From assembly GCF_027921745.1 (NCBI RefSeq), contig NC_079239.1:1701501-1765500 (forward strand): a stretch of 64,000 nucleotides of DNA, read 5' to 3'. Made by a program: the position numbers and the translations under genes. Origin of the DNA: Schizosaccharomyces osmophilus (Eukaryota > Ascomycota > Schizosaccharomycetes > Schizosaccharomycetales > Schizosaccharomycetaceae). Below the pieces are notes generated by a model that saw only the letters and a list, made by a program, of their open reading frames with translations, was not told the origin of the DNA and searched no databases. The number at the start of each line of letters is the position of its first letter. Positions within the stretch are counted from its first letter, which is position 1. Below are positions 50,736 through 61,753 of this stretch, piece by piece.

Positions 50736-53495
50736 TTAAAGCCCGAACAAGTACATAAGTTCTTTCTTGTCAAGACTGGAAAGGGACTGTATACGTTCGC
50801 TTCCCATCGTCTTTTGAATCAAATCACGCTTTTTCTCTTGTACTGCAACAATCTTTTCTTCCACTGTATTTTCTGTAATCAAGCGATATATAGTAACTGG
50901 TTTGCGCTGACCTAGTCTATATACGCGATCGATCGCTTGATCTTCTAGACTGGGATTGTAAAAAGGATCTTGCAAAATCACATGGTTGGCAGCCGTAAGA
51001 TTTAATCCAATACTACCGCATTTTAGTGAGATTAACATTACAGTAACATTCAAATCATGAGTAAACTCTTGGATTGAATGGTCTCTTTGGATAGATGACA
51101 TGCTTCCATCGTATCTAACATGATTCACATGTTCCGTGCGTAGCATATGAGAAACAATGTCCAGATATCGAGAAAACTGAGAATATACAAGGATTTTATC
51201 TTGAGTCCCCTTAGCGATAACACCTTTAATAATATCCAACAACTTCACCATTTTCGATGAAGAGGTACATTCACCCAACCTCTTCCCGAACTTCTTTCGA
51301 AAATCTTGTTCATATCGATTATTCCATAGGAGCACTTTATCTATACTATGCTGTTCTTCGTTTTCTTTTGCTACAGTTTCATTCTGTCTTCGCAGTGATC
51401 GAAGTTGGGATATAGATTTCAAGCTTCCAAACACCGCTTGAATTGTATTCTCCGAAACCAAGTGGTCCTTTGGAAAAGTGCCTCTGCACATAGGGCACTT
51501 TGGATCAGGTTGACTCTGGCTAGCGGGATGCTCCAGAAGCATCCCCATACACTCCTGACAAGTATAATGCCCGCAAGGAACGATAAAGACAGGAGACAGA
51601 GTGGAGTCAAGACAGACACTGCAAATGAAATCTTCAATTGTATTTATCCTCTCAACTACAGAAGGACTGAGTGTTTTACATATTTCTCGTGAGAAGTCAG
51701 AATCACAAACTTTCAAAGCAGCGGCAGGCTCCTTAACTTTTAGAAGCCAAGGATGGCAGCATAATTGCCGGAGACGAAGTAAGGAGACTAGAACGTTTCC
51801 ATATGTAGAAGAACGGTCCAAGACATAATTGGCCAATAGAGACTGTGCTTGGTTCATTTGCTCCGCATATGTGCAGCGTTCTTCGGGAGTGAATGATACC
51901 GGGATTACCTGAACGCATTTTTCAGGAAGGTCTATAATTCGTTTATCATTAATATGCGTATTTTTGGTTCTTCGGAGGACAAGGGCACTCAAAAGAGCGC
52001 GCAAACGTTGCATAGCAGCCTTCACAATATCTTGCCTATAAGACCTGAGTGGTCGAGAAAAGTCCTTGACGAACATGCTCCAAACGGAATAGGGTTTCAC
52101 CCTCAAAAATTTGATTAGACTGTACAACTCATCGACGTTATTTTGTAAAGGAGTACCAGTTAAGCACCAACGGTAGATGGAATTTAATTGGAAGCAGGCA
52201 TTAGCAGCCTGGGTATTACGATTGCGGATGGTATGAGCTTCATCCAAAATGACTCGGTACCATGGGGTATCTAGAAAGGGAGTAGAAGCGGGAGGGACAA
52301 GCCGGCCACTATGGGCGTGTTGAATGAAAAGCTCTTTTTGCCGTAGTTCTTGGGACAACGTGCTATAAGTGGTGAGAACAATGTCGAAACGAGCGAGTTG
52401 TTCACTGGTATAATTTTTTTTAGCACCGCCGTGATGAATGTAGACGGAGAAATGCTTGGAAGGATGAACCTTGAGTGAGAGTTCACTTGCCCATTGGCTT
52501 AAGAGTGCCACAGGAACAACAATCAAATTGGATTTACGACTCGGATCAAAAGAACGGTGGCTCAGGAGCAAGGCGATGGTTTGCACGGTCTTGCCAAGAC
52601 CCATGTCATCGGCCAACAAGCCACCGTGCTTTGGACTTTGTTCCATAGACTGCATCCAACTGTGGCCTTGCACCTGATGAGCAAGGAGGGGAACAAGGAG
52701 GCCGGCTTGGGAAACGTCCTCTTGAACCTTTCCGACGTCCAGGGACTCGGAATGGGATGTGTAAGAGTCTTCTAAGAGATTATGGAGTTCATCAGAGACA
52801 TGCTTTGGGACAGCGACTCGTTCATAAGATGGAGAAAGGGAAGGAGGAGGAGATGGTGATGGGATGGGAGAGGGAAAGGCGTTTGGACGATGAGTAAGAT
52901 CTTTTGCGGTAACAAAGGGACCAAAAGGAGATACTTTCGAGGGTGGAGGAGGAGACGGAGGTGGGAATTCGTCGTCGAGATCAATTGGATGTTGTTGAGA
53001 GCCGGAAGAAGATGATGCTTGAAGGGTAGAGTGAGATGCCGATGCAGAAGGAGTGGAAGTGGAGGCCCTGGAAGGAGGGCAAAACGGACGATTTTGAAAA
53101 GACCAAAGACGTTGTTGGCGCCAGCGCCGAAGGGAAGATGGTTGGGGGGAATGTCGTTTGGCGGGAGGGGAGGAAGAAGATGAACCAGCGAAATGAGAAG
53201 GCGTGGACACGGATGAGGAAGCCCGAGAGGAGGATGGATGAGTGGAAGAAGGTTGTTGGTTTCTAAAAACAATGGTTAATTTTGATCAGCCAAGTGATTA
53301 TCCAAGTGAAAAGGAATACCCATACACATACAAAGGAATGGGGCGGGAGGAAGAGGAAATACTGGGAAGAGGGGGAGAAGAAGGTCGGTTGAGTTCCTCT
53401 TGGAGAAAACGAGCAAAAGCTTCATCAGCCTCGAGTTGGTCGGGTGATGTGGAGGAAAACGCGGCAGGGTCTAAAGCAAGCGGTAGAGACGACAT
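50736..53495 (-). CDS. rrp1: SNF2 translocase with RING finger, Rrp1
   Basis: Two exons: 53332-53495 and 50736-53262, joined across a 69-nt intron (donor GTATGT, branch GGCTGATC, acceptor TTTTTAG), 896 residues. Exon 1 starts [20 protein letters not shown] with a UIM-like helix ([16 protein letters not shown]); the following 90 residues are Ser/Pro-rich. The SNF2 ATPase has ADDMGLGKT (Walker A), [11 protein letters not shown] (motif II) and [17 protein letters not shown]3HC4 RING sits between the two ATPase lobes (CSVCLDS...[11 protein letters not shown]...CPMCRG), then the helicase C lobe ([42 protein letters not shown]). This is the Rad5/Rad16-like fold. S. pombe Rrp1, with Rrp2, controls Rad51 on DNA and acts as a SUMO/ubiquitin-linked translocase. 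Confidence 0.92.
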
Positions 53496-54719
53496 GGAAG
53501 AGGCGAAACCGAGAATGTCATGGTTTCAGTCCAACATTCCATGAAAACAATTCAACAGAAAAAGGAAAAAAGATGGAAACGGAAGGATGTCCTACGAGAA
53601 ACAAGTCAATTTGAGATTTCGTCGTTCAAGAGGAAGAGGTGGCGGTGGTAGCAAAGATGGATAGTTCGTTCAAGTGCGTTATCCAACCATCCTGTTGAAA
53701 CCAAGGAAAGCTTACAGTTGAAGAATGGTTTCGAATGGTTTCGATGCTTTTGAATGGATTTGTAAGTGTTTTCAAGATGAAATGAATTGTACTGAAATAA
53801 TTTCTAATTTTAGTAATAGACTAAGCTTTCGCTTTTCCATACGTGTACAGCACAGCTACTAGTCTAGTCCCATGTTGGACGAGAAGGAAGCGGATCTTTC
53901 TTTCTTTTCCTCTCCCCGCCAAGAGAAGGGTAGTTTTAGGTGGCGGTCGAGACCAAAGAACGAAATATGAGGGGTTAAGCCTCGCGTTATTATGAGGGGT
54001 AGGTTGACTTCACTGATCGTGATTGACTCGTCAAACCCCTCTTTACTTGAACCAATCAAGTCCCAAGGATACCGCAGATCAAGATTTCCATATGCAGAGT
54101 AACAAAGCCACTTTTGCAAGAAGTAGCGAGAAATGTTTGTTTTTATTTTTGAAAAGTTTATTCAAATTCTAGTTGACGTGATAATGTTCTACTATTTAAA
54201 GAACAAACAACAAGAAAAAAGAACAATAAATAAATAAAAAAATTAATTTGTTGTGTTGTTTGTGGTTTTTTATCGCTTTTTTGTTTATATTATATTTCAT
54301 AATTACTACCCACGTATTCATGACGCAATTTCTTCGCAAGAATTAAAGATTGGTTAGACCCTCGCATCCTAGTTATCCCTTCGGTTGGCATGGAATGTTG
54401 AAAAAAAAAAAATTCGGTTTGCTCCACGAAATTCTCCTTCCACCTCCAGGCCATGACAACATAAACAAACAAATCAATACACGACTTTTATGGCAAACAA
54501 GAAACGAATCAACACGGATTCGATACAAAGAATAAAGAGAAAAAGAAATATCAATAAACATTCGTCTATACCACAATAAAAGCAAGTTTCAACAAAAATG
54601 AACAACAAAATCAATAATGATTAAAATAGTAATAGTAATAATAATAATTATAATAATCCACCTCCCACCATCAACAAAAGAATACAACACGTCCTTGAAC
54701 CTTCTCCTCTTTCTCCTCT
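53496..54719. other. spacer rrp1 to csx1 leader, no firm gene
   Basis: About 1.2 kb with AT-rich sequence, a TAA/TAG-like microsatellite stretch near 54630-54660 and short frames on the minus strand (53859-54119; 54290-54472). The end of the latter (ILAKKLRHEYVGSNYEI) looks somewhat coding, but no start or splice structure could be completed. Confidence 0.4.
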
Positions 54720-56432
54720 TCTAGTGATGTCATGTCCCTCTTATAGAACACGAAAGCAACGGACCTTGGCAAAGTGTTGTTACGCGTCGCGTCTCTATTT
54801 AATACTGCCCATCACCGGCTCCTGCTCTTCTCTACCTTTGGGTTTCTTCCTGTACTGTTGCTGTTGTTTTGTTTTTTTTTCTCCCATCCACTGGGTTCGT
54901 TCGTTCTTTCTTCCTTTTCGTCCCGTTTTCTCATTTCTTTTGTTTTTGGTTTTCTAGTTTTATTTTTTGATTCCATTGGACGACCCTCGTCTTTTTCATT
55001 GAAAATCTCTTGTTTTTGGTGTCTTCTTTAGCCATTCTTCAGCCACTCTTTGCTTTCCTATTCATACTACTATTCTACTATTCTACCTTCAATCTCAATC
55101 TCACCTATTTCTCACGATTGACCATTCCCTCGCAATCACTCCTCTCACTAACGGTTAATCGTCACTCACTGTCTCATCGATTCTTTGTGTGTGCCTCTTT
55201 TGTTCGCCGGTTTTCCTCCGATTGCCGCCTGTACCCGACTTATCCTCGGACAAAATTTTGGTTCCTCTTAACGCCTAATTCTTTTCATTCGCCCTGTTCA
55301 GCTTGATTCGCTCTCACCCTTCGGTTGCTTTCTCTGGTGCAGTCATTTTTGTTTGTGTTGGAATTTGCCACCTTTGCTCTTTCCCTTCATAACGTATCGT
55401 TTGCTCTCGTTCAAAGTGTCCCTTTGTGCACTGTTTACAATAGAATTACGCTGTCTCTACTCTTCGTTATTCTACCAAGTATATAAATATACTCAGCGCA
55501 CAACAGCTCCCCTTCTTGTTGTATTCTCTTTTTATTTCGCGTTCTCCCCGTTCCTCCTTCTTTTCTTTACTGTTTTTAGTTACGCTCAGTTTTGGAGCTT
55601 TGTCTTAATTAGTGCTTCTTTTTGTGGCTATTCTCTGCTTTTCTGACAAGCTCTTGTGTACGTCTCTTCTACTCCAATCACATATCTTTGTTTTTCTCTT
55701 TTCCCTTTTTGCTTTTCAAACATACACATTTCAAGTTTTTGTTTGTCTCGTTTCCTTTCTCTGAATAGCCTCTTGTCTATTACAATTTTCTCTCTCTCCC
55801 GACACACACATATATATATATATATAACTTTGTTTATATCCTTCTTTCTTTTGAGAATTCCCCGTTTTTTTTGAAGCGTTCGCAATCTCTTGATTTCCTT
55901 GGATTGTCGGTTTATTCGTACCCTTTACGTTTCCCATACTTTCCATTACAAAGAAACAACTAAAACGGTTTTTGTTTTGTTTTGTTTCATTCTTCTTTCT
56001 ATTTTACCTTTTTCCACATTTTTAAAGGTTTTATTTGCATCTTCTTTTGCATTGGTTCATATTTCTTTTTTTTTCCTCATTGGCTAAAAAATTTGTATTC
56101 CAATTAATTTATCACGGTCGCTTTCCCTTTGCATTTTTGTGTTTGTTTTCCTTGTTTCTTGCGATAATCTCAAAATTCAAAAACATACTTCTTGTTTGTT
56201 TATTTTCCACTTTCTTGTGTGTTACTTTTCTTTTCATTCCCTGTTCTTTGAGAAGGTTTCTGTTTCGCCTTCTATTTGATTGACTCTTCCTAGCGTCAAT
56301 TTTTTGATTGTCTGTTGTTTTCTTTACTTTCTTAAAAAAATAGTCTCTGCGTTTTCGCAAAGCTTCAGTTTACGTCCGCTTCTCTGTTTATCTTGATTTG
56401 TATTTCCTATTTTCTTTTCTTTTCGGTTTCAA
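54720..56432 (+). promoter_or_regulatory. long pyrimidine-rich csx1 leader region
   Basis: Some 1.7 kb in which the plus strand is dominated by T and C, with TTTTC, TTTGT and TCTT words throughout, and a dinucleotide CA/TA tract at 55802-55826. Many short plus-strand frames begin with ATG here; they are T-rich (Phe/Leu/Ser) and unlikely to be proteins. It reads as a long csx1 5' region and probably untranslated leader. Confidence 0.5.
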
Positions 56433-58271
56433 ATGTCGATTGATTGCTTATATCAGCGTTCTTTGTTCCATCCCTCGTTCCTGCCTGCCAACCCGAGTTC
56501 TTCCGCTGAATCCGTTTTGAAAATGCCAGCTTCCTCGGGTCCCAGCATGCCGGATTACCAATCGTTGGCCCCACCTTTGTTGAAGCGCCCTTCCGTGGCT
56601 TCTCCCTATTCATCCGCCACCTCCCCCGTCTCTCCCATCAGCTTTGAACCAAAGAATAACGACACCCTTTGGATGGGAGATCTTGAAAGCTGGATGGATG
56701 CTACCTTCTTGCAACAGCTTTGGGCTTCTCTTGGCGAACCCGTCAACGTGAAGGTGATGCGTTCGAAAACTGCCTCTTCCGATGCTTTGATCAGCTACTG
56801 CTTTGTTCAATTCGCTTCTTCTGCTGCTGCCGATGTTGCTCTCAGAAAGTACAACAACACCGTCATTCCTGGTGCTCATTCCCTCTTTAAGCTGAATTGG
56901 GCTACAGGTGGTGGCATTCATCACGCCAACTATGTCAACAGAGAACCTGAATACAGCATTTTTGTTGGTGATTTGCTTCCTACTACCCAGGATTCCGATC
57001 TTTTTTTTACTTTCCATACCATCTATCCTTCTTGTACCTCGGCCAAGATTATCGTTGACCCCGTCACCGGGCTATCCAGAAAGTATGGCTTTGTTCGCTT
57101 TTCTAGCGAAAAGGAGCAACAACATGCTCTTATCCATATGCAAGGTTACTTGTGCCATGGCCGTCCCTTGCGTATATCTGTTGCTGCACCAAAGTCTCGT
57201 GCTTCAATAGCCGCTGATTCTGCATTAGGGATTGCTTCCAATCCCACCTCCAACAGACAACCCAATCAGGATTTGTGCAGCGTTGATCCATTGAATACCA
57301 CTGTTTTTGTTGGTGGTCTCTCCAACGACTTGGCAGAGAAGGAATTGCAGCTCTTTTTCCAACCTTTTGGCAAAATCTTGAACATTAAGATTCCTTACGG
57401 TAAGGGATGTGGTTTTGTTCAGTTCAATGACAAGTTTGCCGCCGAGCATGCTATTAATGCTTTGCAAGGTGCTTTGCTTGGTTCCTCTCACATTCGTCTT
57501 GCTTGGGGACATAATACACTCCCTGCTTCGGCCCTCGAGAGAGCCAGTGATGACAGTGATGAAGCTGCTTTTACAGCTGTTGGGTCAAATAATGCACCTG
57601 CTCCCGGCAATTTGGTTGGAGCAAATGCTAGCAACCTCAAGGGTGGTCCAGTTTCTCCTAGAAGTGCTGTTGCTGCCCAGTCTTTGCTTCCCAATTCTAT
57701 TGTCCATTCCTTGAATGGAATGGAACCTCTGAATGTTACCCCATTATCCCCTCCTCCCTTGTCTCGTTCTGCTTCTATTTCCCCCGCCTTGAGTGGTAGT
57801 GCTTCCGGTATGACTCCTCTTTCTTCCAATTTTTCTCATAACGGTGGACAGCAAGTACCTTCCTCGGTTTTGCATGCTGCCAGTATGAATACTACACCAA
57901 AGCCTCAGGCTAACGTGAAGCTTCCTGAATGGCTGCAATCATATGCCGGGGAAAATCAATCCTCTGCTGGAAGTCAAGACATTTTGGCCTCTCGAATGTC
58001 GTCTTTGAAATTGATGGACGATGAAGCGTTTGGTTACCCTGCCGCTTCTATTGGCCGTTCTAATTCTTGGTATCCCTTTGGCAAGGAACGTCAGTCCTCT
58101 CTGGTAGATGTTGCTGGCGAAAGAGAAAAGCTGGAATCTTTAGTGGATAGACGTTCGATTGGAGCAGGTGCTAGTGTTAGTGCTAAAAATCGGTTAGCCC
58201 GCCCTTATTCCTTCGGCCCCAGTGGCTCTCAATTTTTACAACCCACGTATCGCCTCCCCCGTGATGTATGA
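56433..58271 (+). CDS. csx1: RNA-binding protein Csx1, three RRMs
   Basis: Intronless, 612 residues. RRM1 (about 73-160; TLWMGDLESWMDATFLQQLW), RRM2 (about 172-255; YSIFVGDLLPTTQDSDLFFT, KYGFVRFSSEKEQQHALIHM) and RRM3 (about 285-360; TVFVGGLSNDLAEKELQLFF, GCGFVQFNDKFAAEHAINAL) are each complete with RNP1 and RNP2. The rest is Ser/Pro/Asn/Gly-rich and probably disordered. This is the TIA-1/Nam8/Ngr1 type. S. pombe Csx1 binds and stabilises atf1 mRNA during oxidative stress downstream of Spc1 kinase. The frame starts at the first ATG; a second in-frame ATG 31 codons on (MPASSGPSMPDYQSL) may be the true start. Codon use is fairly biased. Confidence 0.92.
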   Translation: MSIDCLYQRSLFHPSFLPANPSSSAESVLKMPASSGPSMPDYQSLAPPLLKRPSVASPYSSATSPVSPISFEPKNNDTLWMGDLESWMDATFLQQLWASLGEPVNVKVMRSKTASSDALISYCFVQFASSAAADVALRKYNNTVIPGAHSLFKLNWATGGGIHHANYVNREPEYSIFVGDLLPTTQDSDLFFTFHTIYPSCTSAKIIVDPVTGLSRKYGFVRFSSEKEQQHALIHMQGYLCHGRPLRISVAAPKSRASIAADSALGIASNPTSNRQPNQDLCSVDPLNTTVFVGGLSNDLAEKELQLFFQPFGKILNIKIPYGKGCGFVQFNDKFAAEHAINALQGALLGSSHIRLAWGHNTLPASALERASDDSDEAAFTAVGSNNAPAPGNLVGANASNLKGGPVSPRSAVAAQSLLPNSIVHSLNGMEPLNVTPLSPPPLSRSASISPALSGSASGMTPLSSNFSHNGGQQVPSSVLHAASMNTTPKPQANVKLPEWLQSYAGENQSSAGSQDILASRMSSLKLMDDEAFGYPAASIGRSNSWYPFGKERQSSLVDVAGEREKLESLVDRRSIGAGASVSAKNRLARPYSFGPSGSQFLQPTYRLPRDV

Positions 58272-59054
58272 GTTATTAAAAATAGCTTGTCGATTTTTCT
58301 CAAGTTGTGTTTCGATTTTTCCTTTTAAGAACTTCTAATGGGTGTTTGTAATTTTCCATATTTATAATAATCGCTTTTTTAAAAGGGATGATTGATTTCC
58401 GCTTTTACTATCCTCTGCATTGTTTTAAATCATGATTTCTGTTTTCTAATTTCTTTTGATCGATTGACTGAGGGTAGTTTACTTTTGGCTTGATGGTTTA
58501 CGTTGACTATTTTCTATTATATTATTACCTTTTTGATGTCTTCCTGTTTTGTCTTATATTTTACTTTGTCTTCTATGCTGTTTGTCGTTGTAAAGTTTTA
58601 TTGTCGATATTTTATCGTTGCCCTCCTTGTTTTAAGTTATTGTCGTTTTTAGCGAATTAGGGGTTTTACCTTACTTCGTCATTTTGTTTATTTTTCTCTA
58701 TTCATTTGACGTTTTTTTCGAACTTTTCTCTTTTCTCATTGTTCATAGAATAAATTACAGTGTTTTATCATCTTGAACCCAGTAATAGCAGATATGTGTA
58801 GATTGATAGGTTTTCTGTAATCCCACTCTGTGGGCAAGTGAAGAAATAGTGAGGATTGTATAACAGCGAAACTTCTATTTTTAACATTGAAAATACTATA
58901 AAGAAATTTGAAATGTGTAGATTATAAGCGCGTCGCTTTTTTGATTTATTTTTATTGTAGCGAGAGACGTTGCTTCATTTTAAAAAGTGAGAAATCAAGC
59001 AGACTGGACATCATATTCTTCAAGTTTGGATTTGGAAGAGAAAGTAGAGAGAAA
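58272..59054. other. csx1 3' region and ntr2 promoter
   Basis: 783 bp, T-rich on the plus strand for the first 500 bp, consistent with a long csx1 3' UTR. No gene recognised. Confidence 0.45.
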
Positions 59055-60294
59055 ATGAGGTCTTCTTTAAAAAAAGCAAAGCCAAAAATCATTCAAACTA
59101 GCGACAATGAAGAAGAAGAAGAAAAAGGCAGTGATATGGCTATGAGTCTTTCAAATCGTACGTACGAAAAAGTAAATGAAGCCAAAGAGGGAACAAGGAT
59201 TACTAAATGATTGTAGAAAAACCATCCATCAGGAAGTCCAAGAAAAGGCCGCTCGCGAAAGGAGTCAAGCCAATCGACTTACAAGATGAGGTATGGCATG
59301 ATTGATGAAAAATGTAAACTAATGCATAAACAGGAACTCAATGAAGGCCTTACAGAAAATGAGAAAGGAACACCATTACCTAGAGTGAAAAAGCCGAATC
59401 CTATCGCGACGACACACGATTTGTAAGTTTTTTATTTTTTTTGAAATTGTGAAGGGACAGGGCTAACGAGTGAATTTATTTAGAATATCCAGAAGAAGAG
59501 AGGAATTAAATTCATCCAGTGGATATACCGAAAGCTATGTTAATGAATTAAAATCGAAGAGTCGGCAAACTCCAGTTCAGTATACCGATCAAGGGCAGCT
59601 TAGAAAAGAGGAGCCCTTAAACAAAAATCAAGAGAGCGCTAGCTCACGTATGCTAAATCAAGGAATTTCTGAGGCTTCAATGATACAAGAATTAAGAGAC
59701 CGCAAAGAACGACAGAGAAATATTGGAATGATGGACGATAATTATATTGCTTTGGACACCGGTCAGCAGGTGTACCTTCCTGGAAAAACCGGTAACGAAG
59801 ATCGACTACTGCAACATGAAGATGAAGTGGAGGACGAGGGTTATAATGGGTACAACACGTTTGTGGAAGATGAAAAGAGTCTTCGAGAACTACATCGGTA
59901 TAGTCCAGAGACGTTACGAAAAAGATCTATTCAAAATGCGCTCGAAGAAAACGATAAATCCATGGATGAGGGCGAGGACATTACTATGACTGATCCCATT
60001 CATGCATGGGAGCAAGCTCAGATTCAAAAAGGAGCATTTGCAGATCCTTCTAGCTTAGCCCAGCTCCCTCCTAGGTTTCCAAATATACTTACTATTGAAG
60101 AACAAAAACAACGATTGAAAGAAGCTGTGGCTTCTGAGAAACTTCAACAAGAAGAACGTGCAGAAATTATGAAGGGCTTACTCGACCAAGAGAATGAGAT
60201 TCTACAAGCGGAAGAAAGAATTCAACAATCTTTTATGGAGCTAAATAGTCGTATGCTTGAAAATATGCAATCTGCTACCTCTTCTTCCTCTTAA
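59055..60294 (+). CDS. ntr2: Ntr2-like splicing factor
   Basis: Four exons in phase: 59055-59157, 59217-59290, 59334-59422 and 59484-60294, giving 358 residues. Introns are 59, 43 and 61 nt (donors GTACGT, GTATGG, GTAAGT; branches TACTAAA, AACTAATG, GCTAAC). The N-terminus is basic/acidic (KKAKPKIIQTSDNEEEEE), then KPSIRKSKKRPLAKGVK and ISRRREELNSSSGYTESYVN, followed by DDNYIALDTGQQVYLP, a Tyr-Ile-Ala-Leu motif shared with the Ntr2/PAXBP1/C9orf78-like splicing proteins. The C-terminal third is helical coiled coil (LTIEEQKQRLKEAVASEKLQ). Ntr2 with Ntr1 and Prp43 takes apart spent spliceosomes. The family call is by motif and layout, so moderate. Confidence 0.75.
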
Positions 60295-60651
60295 TACTCT
60301 TGGGTGTATATTGTATATGAATTTTATCGAATGTTTATGCATGTAGATCTTTTTTTTCAGGTCATTATCACGGCAAAATACTCCATATACTATGACAAAG
60401 GAAGTGTAATACAAGGGTAATTGCTTTTGACATTAACAATAAAGTCTTCTCTATATTCGTCACTAAAGATCTAGGGTCTGTACTCATTTGTTTATTCAGA
60501 CGATTCAAACAAGTCGGATGGTCTACAAAAAATAGACCACTTGTCCGTGTAGGACACGTGTATAAGTTGTTGTCGTTTACGATTGACGCATAGTGCGACG
60601 CTATATATCCATGGTAGTCAGACAAGTGAGAATTGATATCCTCAACTGGTA
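60295..60651. other. spacer with inverted repeat
   Basis: 357 bp after the ntr2 stop. It includes an imperfect hairpin (TGGTCTA / TAGACCA with a C-A6 loop, around 60519-60539) and a CACGTG hexamer near 60555. No coding frame. Confidence 0.45.
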
Positions 60652-60891
60652 TGTCGGATTCTCCTGATTAACTAAATACGCCCGCGAAACTCTCGCTTAC
60701 CACCAGAGTGTATTTCGTACCTACTGGACTGGTATAGTTAGTGCTTAAGATGCCTTCTATCTCTCTCATTGTTAGGTCCCTTGTTGAGGATCCCCTATAG
60801 ACCTGGCGTTGTCAAGTAATCTATAATTGCAGATAAATCTGGTAATGGCGACAATAAAAGTGAGCTACAAAGGAGCTTGGTATCAATAACA
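60652..60891 (+). mobile_element. candidate solo LTR, Tf-like (Ty3/gypsy)
   Basis: About 240 bp bounded by TGTCGG and ATAACA, the TG...CA ends expected for a fission yeast Tf-type LTR, with flanking 5-mers TGGTA and TGGTG that are nearly a target-site duplication. There is no internal coding sequence, so if real it is a solo LTR left by recombination between two LTRs. It is shorter than the about 350 bp Tf LTRs of S. pombe and I could not match it to a known sequence; orientation and ends are tentative. Age appears old rather than fresh. Confidence 0.4.
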
Positions 60892-61152
60892 TGGTGAGAA
60901 ATACGAAGGCCATTATATTTAACATAGAGCAAGACTTTTACGTTTCCACCCTCAATCAACTACTCAAACATGAAAAAATTTTTTGTTTACAAGTATGTAT
61001 TTTCTCTTATAAATCGAGAATTGAGAATTCATTCCTTTCCGTCAACTTTGAAATTTCAATCTTTGAAAACAAGTAACATGTTATTTATTAATCAAAACCG
61101 TGAAATTGGCTACAGACTCAAATAGCCAAAAACTTCACAAGGCATAGCTTCA

Positions 61153-61753
61153 ATGGGTTCCAAGAGAAGTTATTCCTCTTTAAATTACGATGTTTCGAGA
61201 AAAAGGGTGTTGGATCTCTTGGAGGTTCCTTTAAAGAAACTCACAATTGAAGATCCATCAAGTGGTATGCAAGATATAAAATCGAAAATCTATTTTTAGG
61301 CTATGATTTTATTTATTTATTTATTGATATTGATACTAACCGTTGTGTGTAGACCTTGATGTCGATATGGTTCATCGTAATCGGATTGCCTATTACAAAA
61401 ACAAATACACCGTCGTCGTCGAAGATTTGGATGCTGAAATTGAGGAAGAAGAAGATGATAAAAAGAAAAACAGTTCTTTGAGTACACCGGAACAATCCAG
61501 ATTAAAGCTTTCGGTTATATCTCCTTTAGAGAAAAAGCTGAAACGAGATCTATATTGCCTCCTCTATCAACGTCCTTCTATGAAAACGGAGTTGCCTCGT
61601 TCTGACTACTCTATTAGCTCTAAATATGCATCTTCCGCTGACTTGCCAGAAGCAGAAAAGCTATTCGAAGAAGGAAGGTCATCCTTCAATACGACCCGTG
61701 GAAACGCCTCTTGCAAATCACTCCGATTCTCATGCGACCTTGATTTGGGATAA
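61153..61753 (+). CDS. small orphan gene, two exons
   Basis: Exon 1 (61153-61264) and exon 2 (61353-61753) join in phase across an 88-nt intron with donor GTATGC, branch ATACTAACC and acceptor GTGTAG; 170 residues. The N-terminus is basic and helical (SRKRVLDLLEVPLKKLTIED), followed by DMVHRNRIAYYKNKYTVVVE, an acidic-then-basic stretch (EIEEEEDDKKKNSS) and LEKKLKRDLYCLLYQRPSMK. No family recognised. After about residue 150 a second frame reads more like coding sequence than the annotated one (see findings), so the C-terminus is doubtful. It lies between the ntr2-like gene and vps8 in the same orientation. Confidence 0.68.

Noticed and set aside
53859-54119. 86-codon minus-strand frame with Trp and Leu clusters
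   Set aside because: No family, no splice support, and isolated from other coding signal.
54290-54585. Minus-strand frame ending ILAKKLRHEYVGSNYEI
   Set aside because: The last residues look plausible, but the rest runs through a homopolymer and no start or intron could be completed.
54774-56283. Several Phe/Leu/Ser-rich plus-strand frames
   Set aside because: All arise from the pyrimidine-rich tract before csx1; composition is that of the DNA, not of a protein.
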